Shown piece by piece: positions 1 to 9,300 of a stretch of DNA of 64,000 nt. The notes under the pieces were generated by a model. That model made no database searches. It worked only from the letters and a program-made list of their open reading frames with translations, and was not told where the DNA came from. The stretch comes from Limanda limanda (lineage: Eukaryota; Chordata; Actinopteri; Pleuronectiformes; Pleuronectidae), in the NCBI RefSeq assembly GCF_963576545.1, contig NW_026870428.1, forward strand, positions 62,001-126,000, written 5' to 3'. The translations under genes and the position numbers were made by a program. The stretch's first letter is position 1. Every line of letters begins with the position of its first letter.

Positions 1-226
1 AGGGTTAGGGTTAGGGATGAAAGCACATAGGAGAAAGAGATATTCTTGAATAACTTTTTTTGTGAAGGTCGGAGAGACTTGCAAGTAGGCTCTACCCCCA
101 CTAAATGGGGTAGCGCGCATCGATCGGTACCATCCTTGAGCTTCTCCGACTTTCGGAAGGGTTAGGGTTAGGGTTAGGGATGAAAGCACATAGGAGAAAG
201 AGATATTCTTGAATAACTTTTTTTGT

Positions 227-317
227 GAAGGTCGGAGAGACTTGGAAAGTGGTTGCATCTGGACTAATTTGGGTCCTGCGGATCGATTGGTACCATCCCC
301 GAGCTTGTACGACCTTC
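227..317 (+). other. Equivalent long-range inverted repeat in B (8 + 8 bp)
   Basis: GAAGGTCG at B offsets 28-35 pairs perfectly with CGACCTTC at 111-118, the same positions as in A. The B-specific base c115 converts the G.T pair of A into G-C. The four inner pairs of A are interrupted in B by changes at 108 and 110. The stem is therefore shortened but kept. Confidence 0.7.
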
Positions 318-331
318 GGAAGAGGTCGACC
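310..331 (+). other. B-tail inverted repeat and GGTCGACC palindrome
   Basis: CGACCT (310-315) and AGGTCG (323-328) form 6-bp arms around a 7-base loop, and GGTCGACC (324-331) is an 8-bp palindrome containing a SalI site. These lie in the B-specific segment and recur once per B, except that one B has g-to-a at 37966. The left arm overlaps the second arm of the long-range stem, so the two folds would exclude one another. Confidence 0.7.
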
Positions 332-372
332 GACGAAATTCCCCCAAATCTGAGGAGATATTCTTGAATAAC

Positions 373-379
373 TTTTTTT
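373..379 (+). other. T7 tract in the invariant block, reference copy
   Basis: Seven T at offsets 19-25 of both A and B. Exceptions are T6 at 27582-27587 and 45567-45572 (copies of one event) and a t-to-c at 23554. A T run of this length would be enough for RNA polymerase III termination on the + strand, but I found no convincing A-box/B-box promoter, so no terminator is claimed. Confidence 0.6.
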
Positions 380-381
380 GT

Positions 382-472
382 GAAGGTCGGAGAGACTTGC
401 AAGTAGGCTCTACCCCCACTAAATGGGGTAGCGCGCATCGATCGGTACCATCCTTGAGCTTCTCCGACTTTC
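382..472 (+). other. Long-range inverted repeat in A (12 + 12 bp, 67-base interior)
   Basis: GAAGGTCGGAGA at offsets 28-39 pairs with TCTCCGACTTTC at 107-118: twelve pairs, one of them G.T (31 with 115). The interior contains the hairpin at 56-77, so a single strand could fold as a closing stem around an inner hairpin. Seen directly in the consensus. Whether it folds as DNA or RNA is unknown. Confidence 0.75.
410..431 (+). other. Hairpin CTACCCC / GGGGTAG in A
   Basis: Perfect 7-bp arms around an 8-base loop (cactaaat), offsets 56-77. The ttgcgc and taacgc variants break one outer pair each; the tactccc variant turns a C-G into T.G; the gctgt variant (c56g) removes the outermost pair. At the same place B can form a weaker GGACT/GGTCC hairpin (offsets 62-66 and 73-77). 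The variants show that the outer pairs are not strictly kept. Confidence 0.6.
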
Positions 473-475
473 GGA

Positions 476-497
476 AGGGTTAGGGTTAGGGTTAGGG
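476..497 (+). repeat. Telomeric block AGGG(TTAGGG)3, reference copy
   Basis: Offsets 122-143 of A. It has four GGG tracts separated by TTA, the minimum for an intramolecular G-quadruplex and identical to the well-studied 22-base human telomeric quadruplex sequence. By unit arithmetic, 282 of 300 complete A monomers carry the four-tract form. No B monomer carries any TTAGGG. In any A the block starts at p+57. The complementary strand carries CCCTAA repeats. Confidence 0.96.
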
Positions 498-1650
498 ATG
501 AAAGCACATAGGAGAAAGAGATATTCTTGAATAACTTTTTTTGTGAAGGTCGGAGAGACTTGCAAGTAGGCTCTACCCCCACTAAATGGGGTAGCGCGCA
601 TCGATCGGTACCATCCTTGAGCTTCTCCGACTTTCGGAAGGGTTAGGGTTAGGGTTAGGGATGAAAGCACATAGGAGAAAGAGATATTCTTGAATAACTT
701 TTTTTGTGAAGGTCGGAGAGACTTGCAAGTAGGCTCTACCCCCACTAAATGGGGTAGCGCGCATCGATCGGTACCATCCTTGAGCTTCTCCGACTTTCGG
801 AAGGGTTAGGGTTAGGGTTAGGGATGAAAGCACATAGGAGAAAGAGATATTCTTGAATAACTTTTTTTGTGAAGGTCGGAGAGACTTGCAAGTAGGCTCT
901 ACCCCCACTAAATGGGGTAGCGCGCATCGATCGGTACCATCCTTGAGCTTCTCCGACTTTCGGAAGGGTTAGGGTTAGGGTTAGGGATGAAAGCACATAG
1001 GAGAAAGAGATATTCTTGAATAACTTTTTTTGTGAAGGTCGGAGAGACTTGCAAGTAGGCTCTACCCCCACTAAATGGGGTAGCGCGCATCGATCGGTAC
1101 CATCCTTGAGCTTCTCCGACTTTCGGAAGGGTTAGGGTTAGGGTTAGGGATGAAAGCACATAGGAGAAAGAGATATTCTTGAATAACTTTTTTTGTGAAG
1201 GTCGGAGAGACTTGCAAGTAGGCTCTACCCCCACTAAATGGGGTAGCGCGCATCGATCGGTACCATCCTTGAGCTTCTCCGACTTTCGGAAGGGTTAGGG
1301 TTAGGGTTAGGGATGAAAGCACATAGGAGAAAGAGATATTCTTGAATAACTTTTTTTGTGAAGGTCGGAGAGACTTGGAAAGTGGTTGCATCTGGACTAA
1401 TTTGGGTCCTGCGGATCGATTGGTACCATCCCCGAGCTTGTACGACCTTCGGAAGAGGTCGACCGACGAAATTCCCCCAAATCTGAGGAGATATTCTTGA
1501 ATAACTTTTTTTGTGAAGGTCGGAGAGACTTGCAAGTAGGCTCTACCCCCACTAAATGGGGTTGCGCGCATCGATCGGTACCATCCTTGAGCTTCTCCGA
1601 CTTTCGGAAGGGTTAGGGTTAGGGTTAGGGATGAAAGCACATAGGAGAAA

Positions 1651-1806
1651 GAGATATTCTTGAATAACTTTTTTTGTGAAGGTCGGAGAGACTTGGAAAG
1701 TGGTTGCATCTGGACTAATTTGGGTCCTGCAGATCGATTGGTACCATCCCCGAGCTTGTACGACCTTCGGAAGAGGTCGACCGACGAAATTCCCCCAAAA
1801 TCTGAG
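1651..1806 (+). repeat. Monomer B2, reference copy (156 bp)
   Basis: Representative of 30 copies. It differs from B1 by a81 (gcagatcg) and one extra A at 147-150 (AAAA), which makes it 156 bp. The p values of the A following each B2 are: 1871, 3798, 6538, 7990, 9591, 10880, 13783, 15235, 16687, 19258, 20384, 21349, 23919, 27783, 32918, 34364, 35321, 37254, 38543, 40470, 42872, 45768, 51072, 52524, 54125, 55414, 58317, 59769, 62340, 63466. The A after a B2 usually carries the ttgcgc and gatcagtacc variants. B2 never occurs in two successive L units. Confidence 0.95.
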
Positions 1807-3378
1807 GAGATATTCTTGAATAACTTTTTTTGTGAAGGTCGGAGAGACTTGCAAGTAGGCTCTACCCCCACTAAATGGGGTTGCGCGCATCGATCAGTAC
1901 CATCCTTGAGCTTCTCCGACTTTCGGAAGGGTTAGGGTTAGGGTTAGGGATGAAAGCACATAGGAGAAAGAGATATTCTTGAATAACTTTTTTTGTGAAG
2001 GTCGGAGAGACTTGCAAGTAGGCTCTACCCCCACTAAATGGGGTAGCGCGCATCGATCAGTACCATCCTTGAGCTTCTCCGACTTTCGGAAGGGTTAGGG
2101 TTAGGGTTAGGGATGAAAGCACATAGGAGAAAGAGATATTCTTGAATAACTTTTTTTGTGAAGGTCGGAGAGACTTGCAAGTAGGCTCTACCCCCACTAA
2201 ATGGGGTAGCGCGCATCGATCGGTACCATCCTTGGGCTTCTCCGACTTTCGGAAGGGTTAGGGTTAGGGTTAGGGATGAAAGCACATAGGAGAAAGAGAT
2301 ATTCTTGAATAACTTTTTTTGTGAAGGTCGGAGAGACTTGCAAGTAGGCTCTACCCCCACTAAATGGGGTAGCGCGCATCGATCGGTACCATCCTTGAGC
2401 TTCTCCGACTTTCGGAAGGGTTAGGGTTAGGGTTAGGGATGAAAGCACATAGGAGAAAGAGATATTCTTGAATAACTTTTTTTGTGAAGGTCGGAGAGAC
2501 TTGGAAAGTGGTTGCATCTGGACTAATTTGGGTCCTGCAGATCGATTGGTACCATCCCCGAGCTTGTACGACCTTCGGAAGAGGTCGACCGACGAAATTC
2601 CCCCAAATCTGAGGAGATATTCTTGAATAACTTTTTTTGTGAAGGTCGGAGAGACTTGCAAGTAGGCTCTACCCCCACTAAATGGGGTAGCGCGCATCGA
2701 TCGGTACCATCCTTGAGCTTCTCCGACTTTCGGAAGGGTTAGGGTTAGGGTTAGGGATGAAAGCACATAGGAGAAAGAGATATTCTTGAATAACTTTTTT
2801 TGTGAAGGTCGGAGAGACTTGCAAATAGGCTCTACCCCCACTAAATGGGGTAGCGCGCATCGATCGGTACCATCCTTGAGCTTCTCCGACTTTCGGAAGG
2901 GTTAGGGTTAGGGTTAGGGATGAAAGCACATAGGAGAAAGAGATATTCTTGAATAACTTTTTTTGTGAAGGTCGGAGAGACTTGCAAGTAGGCTCTACCC
3001 CCACTAAATGGGGTAGCGCGCATCGATCGGTACCATCCTTGAGCTTCTCCGACTTTCGGAAGGGTTAGGGTTAGGGTTAGGGATGAAAGCACATAGGAGA
3101 AAGAGATATTCTTGAATAACTTTTTTTGTGAAGGTCGGAGAGACTTGGAAAGTGGTTGCATCTGGACTAATTTGGGTCCTGCGGATCGATTGGTACCATC
3201 CCCGAGCTTGTACGACCTTCGGAAGAGGTCGACCGACGAAATTCCCCCAAATCTGAGGAGATATTCTTGAATAACTTTTTTTGTGAAGGTCGGAGAGACT
3301 TGCAAGTAGGCTCTACCCCCACTAAATGGGGTTGCGCGCATCGATCGGTACCATCCTTGAGCTTCTCCGACTTTCGGA

Positions 3379-3394
3379 AGGGTTAGGGTTAGGG
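3379..3394 (+). repeat. Shortened telomeric block AGGG(TTAGGG)2, reference copy of 18
   Basis: One TTAGGG is missing, leaving three G-tracts. The 18 blocks start at 3379, 8536, 17233, 20930, 21894, 28810, 30899, 31700, 33945, 34902, 38926, 41334, 41491, 43899, 47276, 47433, 53070 and 60315. Several are shared by descent (8536 with 53070; 17233 with 21894 and 60315; 30899 with 31700; 41334 and 41491 with 47276 and 47433), so fewer than 18 independent deletions are needed. Confidence 0.95.
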
Positions 3395-6300
3395 ATGAAA
3401 GCACATAGGAGAAAGAGATATTCTTGAATAACTTTTTTTGTGAAGGTCGGAGAGACTTGCAAGTAGGCTCTACCCCCACTAAATGGGGTAGCGCGCATCG
3501 ATCGGTACCATCCTTGAGCTTCTCCGACTTTCGGAAGGGTTAGGGTTAGGGTTAGGGATGAAAGCACATAGGAGAAAGAGATATTCTTGAATAACTTTTT
3601 TTGTGAAGGTCGGAGAGACTTGGAAAGTGGTTGCATCTGGACTAATTTGGGTCCTGCAGATCGATTGGTACCATCCCCGAGCTTGTACGACCTTCGGAAG
3701 AGGTCGACCGACGAAATTCCCCCAAAATCTGAGGAGATATTCTTGAATAACTTTTTTTGTGAAGGTCGTAGAGACTTGCAAGTAGGCTCTACCCCCACTA
3801 AATGGGGTAACGCGCATCGATCGGTACCATCCTTGAGCTTCTCCGACTTTCGGAAGGGTTAGGGTTAGGGTTAGGGATGAAAGCACATAGGAGAAAGAGA
3901 TATTCTTGAATAACTTTTTTTGTGAAGGTCGGAGAGACTTGCAAGTAGGCTCTACCCCCACTAAATGGGGTAGCGCGCATCGATCGGTACCATCCTTGAG
4001 CTTCTCCGACTTTCGGAAGGGTTAGGGTTAGGGTTAGGGATGAAAGCACATAGGAGAAAGAGATATTCTTGAATAACTTTTTTTGTGAAGGTCGAGAGAC
4101 TTGCAAGTAGGCTCTACCCCCACTAAATGGGGGTAGCGCGCATCGATCGGTACCATCCTTGAGCTTCTCCGACTTTCGGAAGGGTTAGGGTTAGGGTTAG
4201 GGATGAAAGCACATAGGAGAAAGAGATATTCTTGAATAACTTTTTTTGTGAAGGTCGGAGAGACTTGCAAGTAGGCTCTACCCCCACTAAATGGGGTAGC
4301 GCGCATCGATCGGTACCATCCTTGAGCTTCTCCGACTTTCGGAAGGGTTAGGGTTAGGGTTAGGGATGAAAGCACATAGGAGAAAGAGATATTCTTGAAT
4401 AACTTTTTTTGTGAAGGTCGGAGAGACTTGGAAAGTGGTTGCATCTGGACTAATTTGGGTCCTGCGGATCGATTGGTACCATCCCCGAGCTTGTACGACC
4501 TTCGGAAGAGGTCGACCGACGAAATTCCCCCAAATCTGAGGAGATATTCTTGAATAACTTTTTTTGTGAAGGTCGGAGAGACTTGCAAGTAGGCTCTACC
4601 CCCACTAAATGGGGTAGCGCGCATCGATCGGTACCATCCTTGAGCTTCTCCGACTTTCGGAAGGGTTAGGGTTAGGGTTAGGGATGAAAGCACATAGGAG
4701 AAAGAGATATTCTTGAATAACTTTTTTTGTGAAGGTCGGAGAGACTTGCAAGTAGGCTCTACCCCCACTAAATGGGGTAGCGCGCATCGATCGGTACCAT
4801 CCTTGAGCTTCTCCGACTTTCGGAAGGGTTAGGGTTAGGGTTAGGGATGAAAGCACATAGGAGAAAGAGATATTCTTGAATAACTTTTTTTGTGAAGGTC
4901 GGAGAGACTTGGAAAGTGGTTGCATCTGGACTAATTTGGGTCCTGCGGATCGATTGGTACCATCCCCGAGCTTGTACGACCTTCGGAAGAGGTCGACCGA
5001 CGAAATTCCCCCAAATCTGAGGAGATATTCTTGAATAACTTTTTTTGTGAAGGTCGGAGAGACTTGCAAGTAGGCTCTACCCCCACTAAATGGGGTAGCG
5101 CGCATCGATCGGTACCATCCTTGAGCTTCTCCGACTTTCGGAAGGGTTAGGGTTAGGGTTAGGGATGAAAGCACATAGGAGAAAGAGATATTCTTGAATA
5201 ACTTTTTTTGTGAAGGTCGGAGAGACTTGCAAGTAGGCTCTACCCCCACTAAATGGGGTAGCGCGCATCGATCGGTACCATCCTTGAGCTTCTCCGACTT
5301 TCGGAAGGGTTAGGGTTAGGGTTAGGGATGAAAGCACATAGGAGAAAGAGATATTCTTGAATAACTTTTTTTGTGAAGGTCGGAGAGACTTGCAAGTAGG
5401 CTCTACCCCCACTAAATGGGGTAGCGCGCATCGATCGGTACCATCCTTGAGCTTCTCCGACTTTCGGAAGGGTTAGGGTTAGGGTTAGGGATGAAAGCAC
5501 ATAGGAGAAAGAGATATTCTTGAATAACTTTTTTTGTGAAGGTCGGAGAGACTTGCAAGTAGGCTCTACCCCCACTAAATGGGGTAGCGCGCATCGATCG
5601 GTACCATCCTTGAGCTTCTCCGACTTTCGGAAGGGTTAGGGTTAGGGTTAGGGATGAAAGCACATAGGAGAAAGAGATATTCTTGAATAACTTTTTTTGT
5701 GAAGGTCGGAGAGACTTGCAAGTAGGCTCTACCCCCACTAAATGGGGTAGCGCGCATCGATCGGTACCATCCTTGAGCTTCTCCGACTTTCGGAAGGGTT
5801 AGGGTTAGGGTTAGGGATGAAAGCACATAGGAGAAAGAGATATTCTTGAATAACTTTTTTTGTGAAGGTCGGAGAGACTTGGAAAGTGGTTGCATCTGGA
5901 CTAATTTGGGTCCTGCGGATCGATTGGTACCATCCCCGAGCTTGTACGACCTTCGGAAGAGGTCGACCGACGAAATTCCCCCAAATCTGAGGAGATATTC
6001 TTGAATAACTTTTTTTGTGAAGGTCGGAGAGACTTGCAAGTAGGCTCTACCCCCACTAAATGGGGTTGCGCGCATCGATCGGTACCATCCTTGAGCTTCT
6101 CCGACTTTCGGAAGGGTTAGGGTTAGGGTTAGGGATGAAAGCACATAGGAGAAAGAGATATTCTTGAATAACTTTTTTTGTGAAGGTCGGAGAGACTTGC
6201 AAGTAGGCTCTACCCCCACTAAATGGGGTAGCGCGCATCGATCGGTACCATCCTTGAGCTTCTCCGACTTTCGGAAGGGTTAGGGTTAGGGTTAGGGATG

Positions 6301-9300
6301 AAAGCACATAGGAGAAAGAGATATTCTTGAATAACTTTTTTTGTGAAGGTCGGAGAGACTTGGAAAGTGGTTGCATCTGGACTAATTTGGGTCCTGCAGA
6401 TCGATTGGTACCATCCCCGAGCTTGTACGACCTTCGGAAGAGGTCGACCGACGAAATTCCCCCAAAATCTGAGGAGATATTCTTGAATAACTTTTTTTGT
6501 GAAGGTCGGAGAGACTTGCAAGTAGGCTCTACCCCCACTAAATGGGGTTGCGCGCATCGATCAGTACCATCCTTGAGCTTCTCCGACTTTCGGAAGGGTT
6601 AGGGTTAGGGTTAGGGATGAAAGCACATAGGAGAAAGAGATATTCTTGAATAACTTTTTTTGTGAAGGTCGGAGAGACTTGCAAGTAGGCTCTACCCCCA
6701 CTAAATGGGGTAACGCGCATCGATCGGTACCATCCTTGAGCTTCTCCGACTTTCGGAAGGGTTAGGGTTAGGGTTAGGGATGAAAGCACATAGGAGAAAG
6801 AGATATTCTTGAATAACTTTTTTTGTGAAGGTCGGAGAGACTTGCAAGTAGGCTCTACCCCCACTAAATGGGGTAGCGCGCATCGATCGGTACCATCCTT
6901 GAGCTTCTCCGACTTTCGGAAGGGTTAGGGTTAGGGTTAGGGATGAAAGCACATAGGAGAAAGAGATATTCTTGAATAACTTTTTTTGTGAAGGTCGGAG
7001 AGACTTGCAAGTAGGCTCTACCCCCACTAAATGGGGTAGCGCGCATCGATCGGTACCATCCTTGAGCTTCTCCGACTTTCGGAAGGGTTAGGGTTAGGGT
7101 TAGGGATGAAAGCACATAGGAGAAAGAGATATTCTTGAATAACTTTTTTTGTGAAGGTCGGAGAGACTTGCAAGTAGGCTCTACCCCCACTAAATGGGGT
7201 AGCGCGCATCGATCGGTACCATTCTTGAGCTTCTCCGACTTTCGGAAGGGTTAGGGTTAGGGTTAGGGATGAAAGCACATAGGAGAAAGAGATATTCTTG
7301 AATAACTTTTTTTGTGAAGGTCGGAGAGACTTGGAAAGTGGTTGCATCTGGACTAATTTGGGTCCTGCGGATCGATTGGTACCATCCCCGAGCTTGTACG
7401 ACCTTCGGAAGAGGTCGACCGACGAAATTCCCCCAAATCTGAGGAGATATTCTTGAATAACTTTTTTTGTGAAGGTCGGAGAGACTTGCAAGTAGGCTGT
7501 ACCCCCACTAAATGGGGTAGCGCGCATCGATCGGTACCATCCTTGAGCTTCTCCGACTTTCGGAAGGGTTAGGGTTAGGGTTAGGGATGAAAGCACATAG
7601 GAGAAAGAGATATTCTTGAATAACTTTTTTTGTGAAGGTCGGAGAGACTTGCAAGTAGGCTCTACCCCCACTAAATGGGGTAGCGCGCATCGATCGGTAC
7701 CATCCTTGAGCTTCTCCGACTTTCGGAAGGGTTAGGGTTAGGGTTAGGGATGAAAGCACATAGGAGAAAGAGATATTCTTGAATAACTTTTTTTGTGAAG
7801 GTCGGAGAGACTTGGAAAGTGGTTGCATCTGGACTAATTTGGGTCCTGCAGATCGATTGGTACCATCCCCGAGCTTGTACGACCTTCGGAAGAGGTCGAC
7901 CGACGAAATTCCCCCAAAATCTGAGGAGATATTCTTGAATAACTTTTTTTGTGAAGGTCGGAGAGACTTGCAAGTAGGCTCTACCCCCACTAAATGGGGT
8001 TGCGCGCATCGATCAGTACCATCCTTGAGCTTCTCCGACTTTCGGAAGGGTTAGGGTTAGGGTTAGGGATGAAAGCACATAGGAGAAAGAGATATTCTTG
8101 AATAACTTTTTTTGTGAAGGTCGGAGAGACTTGCAAGTAGGCTCTACCCCCACTAAATGGGGTAGCGCGCATCGATCAGTACCATCCTTGAGCTTCTCCG
8201 ACTTTCGGAAGGGTTAGGGTTAGGGTTAGGGATGAAAGCACATAGGAGAAAGAGATATTCTTGAATAACTTTTTTTGTGAAGGTCGGAGAGACTTGCAAG
8301 TAGGCTCTACCCCCACTAAATGGGGTAGCGCGCATCGATCGGTACCATCCTTGAGCTTCTCCGACTTTCGGAAGGGTTAGGGTTAGGGTTAGGGATGAAA
8401 GCACATAGGAGAAAGAGATATTCTTGAATAACTTTTTTTGTGAAGGTCGGAGAGACTTGCAAGTAGGCTCTACCCCCACTAAATGGGGTAGCGCGCATCG
8501 ATCGGTACCATCCTTGAGCTTCTCCGACTTTCGGAAGGGTTAGGGTTAGGGATGAAAGCACATAGGAGAAAGAGATATTCTTGAATAACTTTTTTTGTGA
8601 AGGTCGGAGAGACTTGGAAAGTGGTTGCATCTGGACTAATTTGGGTCCTGCGGATCGATTGGTACCATCCCCGAGCTTGTACGACCTTCGGAAGAGGTCG
8701 ACCGACGAAATTCCCCCAAATCTGAGGAGATATTCTTGAATAACTTTTTTTGTGAAGGTCGGAGAGACTTGCAAGTAGGCTCTACCCCCACTAAATGGGG
8801 TAGCGCGCATCGATCGGTACCATCCTTGAGCTTCTCCGACTTTCGGAAGGGTTAGGGTTAGGGTTAGGGATGAAAGCACATAGGAGAAAGAGATATTCTT
8901 GAATAACTTTTTTTGTGAAGGTCGGAGAGACTTGCAAGTAGGCTCTACCCCCACTAAATGGGGTAGCGCGCATCGATCGGTACCATCCTTGAGCTTCTCC
9001 GACTTTCGGAAGGGTTAGGGTTAGGGTTAGGGATGAAAGCACATAGGAGAAAGAGATATTCTTGAATAACTTTTTTTGTGAAGGTCGGAGAGACTTGGAA
9101 AGTGGTTGCATCTGGACTAATTTGGGTCCTGCGGATCGATTGGTACCATCCCCGAGCTTGTACGACCTTCGGAAGAGGTCGACCGACGAAATTCCCCCAA
9201 ATCTGAGGAGATATTCTTGAATAACTTTTTTTGTGAAGGTCGGAGAGACTTGCAAGTAGGCTCTACCCCCACTAAATGGGGTAGCGCGCATCGATCGGTA

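Larger units (their letters stand above)
200..354 (+). repeat. Monomer B1, reference copy (155 bp)
   Basis: Representative of 67 copies. It aligns to A without gaps at offsets 1-122 (23 differences, 16 of them in 46-78), then carries its own 33-bp tail in place of the telomeric tail. Diagnostic states are g81 (gcggatcg) and AAA at 147-149. It is always followed by an A. The B1 before the A with reference point p spans p-219 to p-65. The p values of L1 units are: 419, 1552, 2678, 3322, 4605, 5086, 6056, 7508, 8791, 9272, 10398, 11850, 12331, 13301, 14753, 16205, 17488, 17969, 18776, 20065, 22149, 22630, 23437, 24726, 25207, 25688, 26495, 27302, 28590, 29065, 29546, 30353, 31154, 31955, 32436, 33888, 34845, 36291, 36772, 38061, 39507, 39988, 41277, 41746, 42227, 43842, 44480, 45287, 46575, 47219, 47688, 48169, 48976, 49783, 50590, 52042, 53325, 53806, 54932, 56384, 56865, 57835, 59287, 60570, 61051, 61858, 63147. 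Confidence 0.96.
355..517 (+). repeat. Monomer A, reference copy (163 bp)
   Basis: Representative of 300 complete copies. Layout by offset: 1-45 block identical to B, with T7 at 19-25; 28-39 first arm of a long inverted repeat; 56-77 hairpin CTACCCC-loop-GGGGTAG; 83-95 overlapping palindromes ATCGAT, CGATCG, GGTACC; 107-118 second arm; 122-143 AGGG(TTAGGG)3; 144-163 A-specific spacer gatgaaagcacataggagaaa minus its first base. Common variants are a76t (ttgcgc), g77a (taacgc) and g90a (gatcagtacc, losing GGTACC). To find any A, take its ctaaatgggg position p; the monomer is p-64 to p+98. Confidence 0.97.
1..5184 (+). repeat. Segment I: irregular monomer order
   Basis: The order is A, L1, five S, L1, L2, SSS, L1, SS, L1, S(-6), L2, SSS, L1, S, L1. 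The run of five S (p 582-1234) is the longest in the window. The B at p 2678 is a hybrid (a81 of B2 with the AAA tail of B1). The monomer with p 4123 has compensating indels: a missing g at about 4094 and an extra g at about 4131. A lone g-to-t at 3769 hits the first stem arm. Confidence 0.9.

Noticed and set aside
1..36. Terminal telomere at the left window edge
   Set aside because: The first 36 bases fit exactly an A tail cut at offset 128; a terminal telomere at the left would also be expected to read CCCTAA on the + strand.
444..500. CENP-B-box-like sequence around tttcggaagggttaggg
   Set aside because: The conserved A and CGGG positions of the box are not met in either strand.
355..517. 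5S rRNA or tRNA-derived monomer (ggatgg...accg on the - strand resembles part of the 5S internal promoter)
   Set aside because: Only six to ten bases match, with no A box, no correctly spaced B box, and no 5S or cloverleaf fold. Likely chance.
419..745. 108-aa (and 160-, 212-, 214-, 266-aa) open frames on the - strand repeated through the array
   Set aside because: They read the same monomer twice in two different frames because 163 is not a multiple of 3; they stop at the recurring tag in ccccatttag. They have no recognisable domain, are interrupted or shifted by each B1/B2 length change, and include translated CCCTAA repeats. They are a by-product of the period.
1660..1935. 91-aa open frame on the + strand, seen 30 times (two of them shortened to 80 aa)
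   Set aside because: It occurs only across B2 because 156 is divisible by 3, so B2 and the following A stay in one frame. The one-base-shorter B1 breaks it in 67 cases. No motif or codon signal supports a protein; in the two T6 copies the start is lost.
2569..2640. Hammerhead ribozyme core (ctgaggag at the B/A junction fits CUGANGA)
   Set aside because: The following short stem TATTC-tt-GAATA is not followed by GAAA; the T tract comes instead, and stem III is absent.
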